Below, piece by piece: positions 1 to 6,674 of a stretch of DNA of 11,177 bases. Location: NCBI GenBank assembly GCA_023700825.1, contig JAMPYE010000101.1, positions 1 to 11,177 on the forward strand. Reading direction: 5' to 3'. The position numbers were made by a program, and so were the translations under genes. Under the pieces are notes generated by a model. The model was not told where the DNA came from, made no database searches, and saw nothing but the letters and a program-made list of their open reading frames with translations. The first letter of the stretch is position 1. The number at the start of each line of letters is the position of its first letter. This DNA is from Thermoanaerobaculia bacterium (lineage in GTDB: Bacteria; Acidobacteriota; Thermoanaerobaculia; Gp7-AA8).

Positions 1-1
1 C

Positions 2-652
2 GTCGGTGGCAGCGGTGCGGGCAAGTCGACGCTGGTGAACCTGCTCCCGCGCTTTTACGATGTGAGCGCCGGCTGTCTCACGATCGGCGGCACCGACGTG
101 CGGGAGTTCACGCTCGACTCGCTGCGCGGAATGATCGGCATCGTGACGCAGGACGTGATCCTCTTCAACGACTCGGTGCGCAACAACATCGCCTACGGTC
201 GCGTCGACGTGCCGCACGAGAAGATCGTCGCGGCCGCGCGCGCCGCGAACGCCGCGGAGTTCATCGAGGCTCTGCCGGAGGGCTACGACGCGCAGATCGG
301 CGAGTCGGGAGTTCTGCTCTCCGGCGGCCAGCGGCAGCGGCTCGCGATCGCGCGCGCGATTCTCAAGGACTCCCCGATCCTGATCCTCGACGAGGCGACA
401 TCCGCGCTCGACACCGAGTCGGAGCGGCTTGTGCAGCAGGCGCTCGCGAACTTGATGGAGGGGAGGACGACGCTGGTGATTGCGCACCGGCTCTCCACGG
501 TTCGCCGCGCAAACAAGATCGTGGTGCTCGAGCGGGGAGAGATCGCCGAGGTCGGGAGTCACGACGAGTTGCTCGCGCACAACGGCGTGTACCGGAAGCT
601 CTACGACCTGCAGTTCCTCGAGGATGACAAGCCGGCGGACGGCGGCGCATGA
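2..652 (+). CDS. ABC transporter ATP-binding domain, MsbA/lipid-exporter type (5' partial)
   Basis: This is the C-terminal nucleotide-binding domain of an ABC exporter; the transmembrane half lies off the left edge. The open frame runs in from the edge and starts inside the Walker A motif (GGSGAGKST, near bases 5-31). It continues with a Q-loop (VTQDVILF), the signature LSGGQRQR, Walker B ILILDEATSALD and the switch histidine in VIAHRLSTV, so all ATPase motifs are intact. The spacing and wording of the motifs fit the ABCB/MsbA type, in which a fused membrane domain and ATPase dimerise to flip lipids such as lipid A-core across the inner membrane. The stop overlaps the next start (ATGA at 649-652), so the two genes are probably translationally coupled. 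The neighbouring DUF374 acyltransferase supports an envelope-lipid role. A multidrug or peptide exporter of the same fold cannot be excluded without the membrane half. Confidence 0.93.
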   Translation, partial: VGGSGAGKSTLVNLLPRFYDVSAGCLTIGGTDVREFTLDSLRGMIGIVTQDVILFNDSVRNNIAYGRVDVPHEKIVAAARAANAAEFIEALPEGYDAQIGESGVLLSGGQRQRLAIARAILKDSPILILDEATSALDTESERLVQQALANLMEGRTTLVIAHRLSTVRRANKIVVLERGEIAEVGSHDELLAHNGVYRKLYDLQFLEDDKPADGGA

Positions 653-1323
653 ACCCGAAGCTCAAGCTCTTTCTGATACCGAGAGCCGCTGCTGCCTTCC
701 TGCGTGTGCTTCACTTTTCGCTGAGAGTGCGCCACGTCCATGTCGAGCGCATCGAGGAGCACAACAGCTCGGGGAAGAGCTACCTGCTCGCGTTCTGGCA
801 TCGGTATCTGCTGCTGATGGTCTTCGCGCGGTACCGAAAGCCGATCTTCCCGCTGATCTCCCAGCATAAGGACGGCGAGTACATTGCGAAGACCATGGAG
901 CGGTTCGGCTCCCGGTCGGTGCGAGGGTCGTCGTCGCGTGGGGGCGGGGCCGCGCTGCGCGAGATGATCGACGCGGCGGCCGGGCGCGGCGACAACATCG
1001 CGATCACGCCGGACGGCCCGCGAGGCCCCGCACTCGTGGCGCAGGTGGGCGTGGTCCTCGCGGCACAGCGCGCAGGGTGCCCAGTCATCCCGGTGGCGTT
1101 GATCTCGGAGCGGAAGAAGGTCCTCCGCTCCTGGGACGGGTTCGAGATTCCGAAGCCGCTGAGTCGCGCGATGTTCGTCTACGGCGAGCCGATCCACGTT
1201 CCTGCCAAGCTCGACGCCGACGGCGTCGAGCGCTGGCGGCAGACGATCGAGAGCGCCATGCGCACCCTCACCGAGACCGCCGAGCGCGACTTCGACGCAC
1301 TGTGGCGCAGCGGCAGGCGCTGA
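649..1323 (+). CDS. DUF374 / lysophospholipid acyltransferase-like protein
   Basis: This 224-residue protein matches the DUF374 family, usually annotated as lysophospholipid acyltransferase-like. Visible motifs are FWH (residues 49-51), SQHKDGEYIA (71-80), the VRGSSSRGG block (91-99), ITPDGPRGP (119-127) and SWDGFEIPKPLSR (161-173), all in the family order. H73 and D75 sit where the acyltransferase HxxxxD-type catalytic pair is expected, but as HKD, which is typical of this family. The N-terminal segment is hydrophobic and basic (residues 1-30), suggesting association with the inner membrane. The start overlaps the stop of the MsbA-like gene by 4 bp. Genes of this family commonly sit beside msbA, waaA and lpxK in LPS-producing bacteria, which suggests a role in lipid A or phospholipid assembly. 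The exact acyl acceptor is unknown. Confidence 0.9.
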   Translation: MNPKLKLFLIPRAAAAFLRVLHFSLRVRHVHVERIEEHNSSGKSYLLAFWHRYLLLMVFARYRKPIFPLISQHKDGEYIAKTMERFGSRSVRGSSSRGGGAALREMIDAAAGRGDNIAITPDGPRGPALVAQVGVVLAAQRAGCPVIPVALISERKKVLRSWDGFEIPKPLSRAMFVYGEPIHVPAKLDADGVERWRQTIESAMRTLTETAERDFDALWRSGRR

Positions 1324-1493
1324 GTCTCTCTCGCGTTCCTCCGGGTCTCAGCAGCGGCACCGACCGTTTCTGGTGGGCGCGCGGGCTTCGACGACCGTTT
1401 TCGCGTGCAGGTGCTCGACCCATGCATTGCCTGGTGTTCTGGGTCACATACGTCGCCGGACCGATCGCTACGATATCGCGAGTCGTGATACCG

Positions 1494-2888
1494 ATGACCG
1501 AAGACACCTCAGACCCGACCTGCGCGATCGAGGAAACCTCCGCGCCGCTGATCGCGGTGAGCACGGTGTTCAGCTCGCTCGGCCGCGGACTCGTCTGTCT
1601 CGATCGCGATTTCAACGTGATGCACGTTTCCGCACGGATCGAGGCATTGCTCGGCGCGGAGAAGGCCCGGTCCATGCTCGGCCACCCCGTAGAGACTCTT
1701 TTCGGCGCCGAGCTCTTCGGCCCCGAGGGTTCCATGAGGACGGCGCTCGCCGCCGGAGAGCGGCGCGAGGGCTGGCGCGCGTTCGTCGAGGGCCCCGACG
1801 GGGCGCGGGCGATGTCGGTGAGTGCTGCGCCCTTCGTTCCGGATCCCTACGGCATCTGTGATCGGCGCGTCGCGTACATCATCGTCGTTAGGCCGGCGGA
1901 GGAAGACTCGTACGCCGGGACGGGAGCTCCGACCTTCTTCTCGGGGCTCATCGGCCGATCGTCCGCCATGGCACGTGTATTCGGGCTGATCGAAAACCTG
2001 CGTTCGAGCGACGCCACGATTCTTCTCACCGGCGAGAGCGGGACGGGAAAAGAAGTGGTGGCGCGAGCGATTCACGCGAACTCGCCGCATCGCGGAGGGC
2101 CGTTCGTGGCCGTGAACTGCGGTGCGCTCCCGGGCGAGTTGCTCGAGAGCGAGCTGTTCGGCCATGTTCGAGGCGCCTTCACCAGCGCGATCCGGGACCG
2201 GATCGGCCGGTTCGAGGCCGCCGCGAGGGGAACCCTGTTCTTCGACGAAATCGGCGACCTGCCGCTGCCTCTGCAGGTGAAGCTGCTTCGCGTGCTTCAG
2301 GAACGCCGGTTCGAACGAGTGGGCGAATCCCGCTCGATCGAGACCGACGCTCGGATCATCGCCGCGACGAACGTGGACCTCCGCCGCGCCGTCGCCGAAG
2401 GCCGGTTCCGGGAGGATCTCTACTACCGGCTTCGCGTCGTGCCTATGGAGATTCCTCCGCTGCGCGAGAGGCGTGAGGACATCGAGCCGCTCGCACGCTA
2501 CCTCCTGGTCCGCGTCGCGGCGCGCCACGGGCGCGAGATGCAATTCTCCCCGACGGCGCTCCGGGCGATGCTCGGATACGCGTGGCCCGGAAACGTGCGA
2601 GAGCTCGAGAACGCCCTCGAGTACGGCGTTTCCGTCGGCAAGGGGCAGACGCTTCAGCTCGAGGATCTCCCCGACGAGGTCGTTCGGCCGGCGCGTGAGT
2701 TCCCGTCGGTCGAAGCAGCCCGGCCTGCATCGTCGAGCCAAACCTCCGCGATGGACGATCAGGCCGAGACCGAGCGCATCCGCCACGCGCTGGAGAGTTC
2801 GCGCTGGAATCGGAACGAAGCTGCGCGCCTGCTCGGGATGAGCCGCACCACGCTCTGGCGGCGGATGCGCGAGCTCCACATCGACTAA
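1494..2888 (+). CDS. Sigma-54 dependent transcriptional activator, PAS-AAA+-Fis
   Basis: This is a bacterial enhancer-binding protein of 464 residues from the chosen ATG. Residues 20-135 form a PAS-like sensor (STVFSSLGRGLVCLDRDFN). The AAA+ domain begins at GLIGRS (151): Walker A GESGTGKE (180-187), sigma-54 contact loop GAFTSA (227-232), Walker B GTLFFDEIG (246-254), sensor I IIAATN (288-293), arginine-finger segment FREDLYYRL (305-313) and WPGNVRELENAL (364-375). A Fis-type HTH closes it (425-464, NEAARLLGMSRTTLWRRM). The frame is open upstream to 1077 inside the previous gene, so the start is uncertain: ATG 1422 is also possible, but PAS similarity begins only after 1494. The contact loop has Ser where GAFTGA has its second Gly. 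No receiver domain is present, so it probably senses a ligand or redox state directly. Likely targets are the OsmC cluster downstream or the sigma-54 promoter near 10457. Confidence 0.93.
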   Translation: MTEDTSDPTCAIEETSAPLIAVSTVFSSLGRGLVCLDRDFNVMHVSARIEALLGAEKARSMLGHPVETLFGAELFGPEGSMRTALAAGERREGWRAFVEGPDGARAMSVSAAPFVPDPYGICDRRVAYIIVVRPAEEDSYAGTGAPTFFSGLIGRSSAMARVFGLIENLRSSDATILLTGESGTGKEVVARAIHANSPHRGGPFVAVNCGALPGELLESELFGHVRGAFTSAIRDRIGRFEAAARGTLFFDEIGDLPLPLQVKLLRVLQERRFERVGESRSIETDARIIAATNVDLRRAVAEGRFREDLYYRLRVVPMEIPPLRERREDIEPLARYLLVRVAARHGREMQFSPTALRAMLGYAWPGNVRELENALEYGVSVGKGQTLQLEDLPDEVVRPAREFPSVEAARPASSSQTSAMDDQAETERIRHALESSRWNRNEAARLLGMSRTTLWRRMRELHID

Positions 2889-2945
2889 GTTCCGGATTCG
2901 GCTGAGTTTGCGCCGACTGACCGGCCTGACACCTCCATGCGGACT

Positions 2946-2967
2946 GCGGTCCGGCCGGACTGTTTTT
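2946..2967 (+). terminator. Probable intrinsic terminator after the sigma-54 activator gene
   Basis: GCGGTCC (2946-2952) pairs with GGACTGT (2957-2963) around a GGCC tetraloop, giving a 7-bp stem if two G-U pairs are allowed. The T-run TTTTT covers 2963-2967. It lies 58 bp after the stop of the activator gene and about 180 bp before the OsmC gene. The core GTCCGGCCGGAC (2949-2960) is also a perfect 12-bp DNA palindrome, so an operator is the alternative reading. Confidence 0.55.
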
Positions 2968-3043
2968 CCTCTCGACACGACGCCCTCCCGGGCTGCGTCC
3001 CCTCCAATCTCCACGTTTTCTCCATCTCCCCTCCAAGGTCCCG

Positions 3044-3060
3044 CGACGCATCGGTTGCAT
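3044..3060 (+). promoter_or_regulatory. Weak sigma-54-like promoter candidate upstream of the OsmC gene
   Basis: The -12 part TTGCAT (3055-3060) is ideal for sigma-54. The matching -24 position reads CGACGC instead of TGGCAC and lacks one of the invariant G residues. If used, transcription would start near 3070, giving a leader of about 74 nt before the OsmC gene. It is listed because a sigma-54 activator gene lies directly upstream and no better promoter is visible between 2968 and 3143. Confidence 0.22.
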
Positions 3061-3073
3061 CTTGAGCCTCGAA

Positions 3074-3089
3074 GTCAGGACAGCCTGAC
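3074..3089 (+). repeat. Inverted repeat GTCAGG-N4-CCTGAC in the OsmC leader
   Basis: A perfect 6-bp inverted repeat (3074-3079 and 3084-3089) with spacer ACAG lies 54 bp before the OsmC start. It could be a regulator-binding dyad or a leader hairpin. There is no T-run after it, so it is not a terminator. A further copy of the half-site CCTGAC occurs in the 2920s. Function is unknown. Confidence 0.4.
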
Positions 3090-3143
3090 GGAGCGATTCA
3101 AACTCAGGAACAACCAACCCAAACCGAAACAGGAGAAAGCCTC

Positions 3144-3722
3144 ATGTCCAGGACCATGGCAACACCGATGCCCCGCAACGGAGTCGACGTTCCGACCCTC
3201 TTCGCCACGCTGAACGCCGTCAAGGGTCAGCCCGAGATCGCGAAGTTCCAGTTCCGCGCCACCAACAAGTGGATGTCCGGCACGCACAGCACGACCACCA
3301 TCAACGGCTATTACGGTGCGATGCAGGAGCAGAAGCGCGCGGCCGACTTCACCTTCGGTGGCGACCACCCGGCCGTCCTCGTTGGCACCGACAAGGCCCC
3401 GACGCCTGTCGAGTTCCTGCTGCACGCGCTGGCTGCCTGCCTCACCGCGGGCATCGGCAACATCGCCTCGGCGCGCGGCATCAACCTCGAAATGGTCGAG
3501 TCGACGGTCGAGGGGAACATCGACCTGATGGGTCTGCTCGGTCTCGACGACAAGGTCCGCAACGGCTACCAGGGGATCAGGGTTTCGTTCCGCATCAAGG
3601 GCAACGCGTCGGAGGAAGAGCTCAAGCAGATCGTCTTCCGCTCGAAAGACCGATCGGCCGTCTACGACGTGCTGACCTCCGGCGTACCGGTCGACCTTCA
3701 GGTCGAAGCGAAGAGCGCGTGA
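3144..3722 (+). CDS. OsmC family protein
   Basis: This 192-residue protein has the OsmC/Ohr fold signature. It has an N-terminal beta-rich half, then the long helix APTPVEFLLHALAACLTAGIGNIASARGI (85-113), and a C-terminal VEGNIDLMGLLG...VRNGYQGIRVSFRIKG sheet region. OsmC and Ohr proteins reduce organic hydroperoxides with a thiol pair. Here C99 is the only cysteine in the protein; the second position, in the segment KDRSAVYDVL (168-177), carries Ser. It is therefore not a classical two-cysteine peroxidase. It may be a one-cysteine enzyme reduced by an external thiol, or a persulfide- or ligand-handling relative. A strong ribosome site AGGAGA (3131-3136) lies 7 nt before the ATG, giving a confident start and suggesting high expression. 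It is the first gene of a same-strand cluster running to 7223. Confidence 0.93.
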   Translation: MSRTMATPMPRNGVDVPTLFATLNAVKGQPEIAKFQFRATNKWMSGTHSTTTINGYYGAMQEQKRAADFTFGGDHPAVLVGTDKAPTPVEFLLHALAACLTAGIGNIASARGINLEMVESTVEGNIDLMGLLGLDDKVRNGYQGIRVSFRIKGNASEEELKQIVFRSKDRSAVYDVLTSGVPVDLQVEAKSA

Positions 3723-3730
3723 CGTCAACC

Positions 3731-3756
3731 GCCCCGGCCGCTCGCCCGGCCGGGGC
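3731..3756 (+). repeat. Perfect 10-bp GC-rich stem-loop between the OsmC and flavoprotein genes
   Basis: GCCCCGGCCG (3731-3740) and CGGCCGGGGC (3747-3756) are exact reverse complements around the 6-nt loop CTCGCC. It begins 8 bp after the OsmC stop and has no following T-run. A very stable hairpin here would protect the 3' end of the OsmC message, or act as a leaky terminator, so that the first gene is made in excess over the downstream ones. Confidence 0.7.
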
Positions 3757-3780
3757 AGATGCCACCTCCACGAAGGCATG

Positions 3781-3786
3781 AGGGAA
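3781..3786 (+). promoter_or_regulatory. Ribosome binding site that favours the GTG start at 3793
   Basis: AGGGAA sits 6 nt before GTG 3793. The upstream in-frame ATG at 3778 has only GAAGG directly abutting it, which is too close to work well. This decides the start of the flavoprotein gene toward GTG. Confidence 0.55.
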
Positions 3787-3792
3787 CCCATC

Positions 3793-5037
3793 GTGAAGAA
3801 GACCAACACCGTGATCATCGGCGCCGGACAAGCCGGTCTCGCTCTCAGCCGATGCCTGTTCGACCGCGGCGTCGAGCACGTCATCCTCGAGCGGGGCCGC
3901 GTTGCGCAGCGCTGGAGCGAGCGTTGGGACTCGTTGCGGCTGCTCTCGCCTAACTGGATGACGAGGCTGCCGGGATGGAGCTACCGCGGCGACCAGCCCG
4001 ACGGCTTCATGGCGCGAAACGACGTCGTTCGCTTTCTCTCCGGCTACGCGGCGTCGTTCGATGCGCCTGTCGAGGAGCAGACGCCGGTGACACGCGTCGC
4101 GCCACTTGACGGTGGCTGGGTCGTCGAGACGGACCGCGGATCGTGGCGCGCGGACAGCGTCGCGGTCGCTACGGGGCACAGCCAGGAGACCCGGGTTCCG
4201 AAGTGTGCGGAAGGCCTGCCGAAGGAGATCGCGCAGGTTGCGACGAGCGCGTACCGGATCCCGGACCAGCTGCCCGAAGGGGGCGTTCTCGTGGTTGGCG
4301 CCTCGGCGTCGGGGGTGCAGCTGGCCGACGAGCTCCTGGGCTCCGGTCGCGACGTGACGATCGCCGTCGGCAGGCATACACGGGTCCCGCGCAGCTATCG
4401 CGGTCGCGACATCATGTACTGGCTCGACCGCACCGGCGCGCTGCAGCGCCCGCTCTCCGACATGCCTGATGCCCTCGATGCGAAACGCGAGCCGTCGCTC
4501 CAACTCGTGGCGGACGACTTCGGGCGGAGTCTCGATCTGGCGAGGCTCGCGGAGCAGGGTGCGCGGATCGCGGGGCGCCTCGTGGCGATCGACGGCACTC
4601 GCGTGCGTTTTCAGAGCGATCTCGCGCAGCTCACTACCGCGGCCGACTATCAGATGGGAAAGCTCCTCGCGCGCATCGACCGGCATATCGACGCGCATGG
4701 CGTCACGGCTCAGGTCGGCCCCGCCGCGGGCTGGAGCCTGACTCCTCGATTCGAGGCAGCCGAGGAGATCGACCTCGAACGCAAAGGCATTCGTTCTGTC
4801 GTCTGGGCGACCGGATACCGGCGCGACTACTCGTGGCTTCACGCGAATGTCCTCGACGCGCGCGGGGAGCTCTGGAACAGCCGGGGAGTGACTCCCGCGC
4901 CGGGCCTTTACGTGCTCGGCCTGCAATTCATGATCAGGCGCAACTCGAGTTTCATTGACGGAGTCGGTCGCGACGCGGAGGAGATCGCGACGGCCATTGC
5001 GCGGCGCGCGAGAGCGCGCACAAGGGAGGCAGCATGA
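3793..5037 (+). CDS. FMO-like NAD(P)/FAD-dependent oxidoreductase
   Basis: This is a two-dinucleotide-binding flavoprotein of about 414 residues (419 if ATG 3778 is used). From the GTG start it has an FAD site GAGQAG (10-15) ending in the acidic E33, an ATGH motif (126-129), an NAD(P) site GASASG (169-174) and a C-terminal WATGYR (338-343). This is the order seen in flavin-containing monooxygenases and CzcO/YUCCA-like proteins. The segment RWDSLRLLSPNW is typical of a bacterial subgroup of this family. The FMO/Baeyer-Villiger fingerprint FxGxxxHxxx(W/Y) is not recognisable: that region reads IAQVATSAYRIP, with no His. Oxygenation is therefore not assured, and it may act as an NAD(P)H-dependent reductase or oxidase. 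It overlaps the next gene by 4 bp (ATGA), so the two flavoproteins are probably made together. The substrate cannot be inferred. Confidence 0.9.
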   Translation: MKKTNTVIIGAGQAGLALSRCLFDRGVEHVILERGRVAQRWSERWDSLRLLSPNWMTRLPGWSYRGDQPDGFMARNDVVRFLSGYAASFDAPVEEQTPVTRVAPLDGGWVVETDRGSWRADSVAVATGHSQETRVPKCAEGLPKEIAQVATSAYRIPDQLPEGGVLVVGASASGVQLADELLGSGRDVTIAVGRHTRVPRSYRGRDIMYWLDRTGALQRPLSDMPDALDAKREPSLQLVADDFGRSLDLARLAEQGARIAGRLVAIDGTRVRFQSDLAQLTTAADYQMGKLLARIDRHIDAHGVTAQVGPAAGWSLTPRFEAAEEIDLERKGIRSVVWATGYRRDYSWLHANVLDARGELWNSRGVTPAPGLYVLGLQFMIRRNSSFIDGVGRDAEEIATAIARRARARTREAA

Positions 5038-6182
5038 AGGACAGAGTGAAGTACGACGCGATTGTCGTCGGGGCCCGAGTGGCCGGCGCGGCGACCGCGA
5101 TGCTCCTGGCGCGCAAGGGGATGAAGGTCCTCGCGGTCGATCGGGCCCGGTACGGCAGCGACACGCTTTCGACGCACGCGCTGATGCGCACCGCCGTCGT
5201 GCAGCTGAACCGATGGGGGCTTCTCGATCGGGTGAAGGCATCGGGCGCGACTCCCGTGACCCGGGTGGACTTTCATTATCCGGACGAAACGGTCCCGGTC
5301 GACCTCGCGCCCGCGGGCGGCCTCGGCGCGCTCTACGCTCCGCGCCGGACGGTGCTCGACCGGATCCTGGTCGACGCCGCGCGCGAGGCGGGAGCCGAGG
5401 TGAGGTTCGGTATCGTCGTCGACGATCTCCGCCGCGGCTCGTCGCACCGCGTCACTGGAATCAGCGCGCGCGACGAGCAGGGAGAACGGCTCGAGCTCGA
5501 CGCCGGAATCGTCGTCGGAGCCGATGGCATCCGGTCGATCGTCGCGCAGAGCGCCGGGGCGAAGCTTCGCCGGCGCGCGAAGAACAGTGGCGCGGTCGTT
5601 TACGGCTACTTCGCCGGTGTCGCTGCCGAAGGCTACGAGTGGGCCTACGCTCCAGGGCTGTCGGCCGGGCTCATTCCGACGAACGACGGCCAGGTCTGCG
5701 TCTTCGTCGGCGGTGCCGAGGACTCCTTCCGCCACCGTGTGTTCTCCAACCTCGAGATCGGATTCGCCGGGGTTCTGGAGGCGGCCTCGCCGGGAATCGC
5801 GGAGCGAGTCGCGCGCGGCGAACTGGTCTCTCGCTATCGCGGCTTCGCGGGCGTACACGGATACATCCGCGAGTCGGTGGGAGCCGGCTGGGCGCTCGCC
5901 GGCGACGCCGGCTACTTCCGCGACCCGATCACGACGCACGGGATCTCCGATGCCTTCCGCGACGCGGAGTTGCTCGCCCGGGCGATTGCAGGCGAGATGT
6001 CGCTAGGCGACTTCCAGGAGACGCGCGACTCGGTGATCGAGCCGGTCTTCGACGTCACCGACAGGATCGCCGGCTACGACTGGACGATGGAAGAGATACG
6101 CGGCTATCTCCGGGAGATGAGTCGCGCCGTGAAACCCGAAATGAAGCTGATTGCAGGCTTCGACCAGCCGGCAGCCGCGTGA
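5034..6182 (+). CDS. FAD-dependent oxidoreductase, group A monooxygenase / PHBH fold
   Basis: This 382-residue flavoprotein has the para-hydroxybenzoate-hydroxylase/geranylgeranyl-reductase fold. It has an N-terminal FAD site VVGARVAGAA (11-20; GARVAG in place of the usual GxGxxG third Gly spacing) with acidic D36, and R104/R105 in APRRTVLD. The DG motif is GADGIRS (162-168) and the GD motif LAGDAGYFRDPITTHGISDAF (288-308), both binding FAD. There is no transmembrane segment or quinone-protein tail, so it is likely cytosolic. Such enzymes hydroxylate, epoxidise or reduce aromatic or polyene substrates using NAD(P)H, and the substrate is not readable here. The start ATG overlaps the preceding stop (5034-5037) and has GGGAGG at 5024-5029, so it is coupled to the FMO-like gene. 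A 32-bp gap separates it from the MaoC-like gene. Confidence 0.92.
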   Translation: MKDRVKYDAIVVGARVAGAATAMLLARKGMKVLAVDRARYGSDTLSTHALMRTAVVQLNRWGLLDRVKASGATPVTRVDFHYPDETVPVDLAPAGGLGALYAPRRTVLDRILVDAAREAGAEVRFGIVVDDLRRGSSHRVTGISARDEQGERLELDAGIVVGADGIRSIVAQSAGAKLRRRAKNSGAVVYGYFAGVAAEGYEWAYAPGLSAGLIPTNDGQVCVFVGGAEDSFRHRVFSNLEIGFAGVLEAASPGIAERVARGELVSRYRGFAGVHGYIRESVGAGWALAGDAGYFRDPITTHGISDAFRDAELLARAIAGEMSLGDFQETRDSVIEPVFDVTDRIAGYDWTMEEIRGYLREMSRAVKPEMKLIAGFDQPAAA

Positions 6183-6214
6183 GGCGCCGATCAGAAGGAA
6201 CGAAGGAGAAAACG

Positions 6215-6655
6215 ATGCATCACGAGGCATGGCCGGGCGGAATGCCCGAAGTAGGAGAAGTGGCGAGACGCAGCCGCAGGATCGAGCGCGAGGACATCGA
6301 GCTCTTCACCCGGATCAGCGGAGACAGGAATCCGCTGCACTACGACGAGGCCCTCGCGAAGAGGACGAAGTTCGGTCGTTTGATCGTACAGGGAGGCATC
6401 ACGACCGCGATCCTCAACGCCGTCGTCGCAGAGGATCTCCCCGGGCCCGGGTCGGTGTTCCTGCACACCGAGTGGAGCTTTCACGCGCCGGTAAGGCCTG
6501 GCGACGTGATCACCGGCGAGGTCGAGGTCGTGGACGTTCGCGCAGACAAGCCGATCTCACGCCTGAAGATGAAAGTCACTCGCGACGACGGCGTCGTCGC
6601 CGTCGACGGGCACGCTCTCTGCTACACGATGCCGCTGCGCCCGTCGCTGCTCTGA
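6215..6655 (+). CDS. MaoC-like hotdog dehydratase / enoyl-CoA hydratase
   Basis: This 146-residue single hotdog-fold protein resembles (R)-specific enoyl-CoA hydratases (PhaJ/MaoC). The hydratase motif ISGDRNPLHYDEALAKRT (34-51) carries the catalytic Asp37 and His42, followed by FGRLIVQGGI, which closes the active site. A C-terminal sheet includes FHAPVRPGDVITGEVEV. PhaJ-type enzymes act as dimers and add water across a trans-2-enoyl-CoA. The start is ATG 6215 with AAGGAGA at 6203-6209; the frame is open far upstream to 4955, but that part lies over the two flavoprotein genes and is only a reading-frame shadow. Placement after two flavoproteins suggests that one of them makes an unsaturated or hydroxylated acyl-type intermediate. 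The acyl-CoA nature of the substrate is inferred from the family, not seen. Confidence 0.92.
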   Translation: MHHEAWPGGMPEVGEVARRSRRIEREDIELFTRISGDRNPLHYDEALAKRTKFGRLIVQGGITTAILNAVVAEDLPGPGSVFLHTEWSFHAPVRPGDVITGEVEVVDVRADKPISRLKMKVTRDDGVVAVDGHALCYTMPLRPSLL

Positions 6656-6661
6656 AGCGCG

Positions 6662-6666
6662 AGGAG
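6662..6666 (+). promoter_or_regulatory. Ribosome binding site that favours ATG 6675
   Basis: AGGAG lies only 2 nt before ATG 6669 but 8 nt before the in-frame ATG 6675. The second ATG is therefore the better start for the DUF4395 gene. Confidence 0.5.
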
Positions 6667-6674
6667 ATATGAAA

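Noticed and set aside
1077..1493. Upstream extension of the sigma-54 activator frame to ATG 1077 or 1422
   Set aside because: The part before 1323 overlaps the acyltransferase gene and has no motif. ATG 1422 remains possible but adds no recognisable sequence, so ATG 1494 was preferred.
1509..3014. 501-codon minus-strand open frame opposite the sigma-54 activator
   Set aside because: The plus-strand frame has complete PAS, AAA+ and Fis motifs. The antisense translation shows no domain motifs and is rich in Arg, Gly and Ala, as expected of a high-GC shadow frame.
4955..6214. Upstream extension of the MaoC reading frame
   Set aside because: It overlaps the PHBH-fold gene in another frame and is Arg-rich without motifs. 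The MaoC domain starts only after ATG 6215, which has its own ribosome site.
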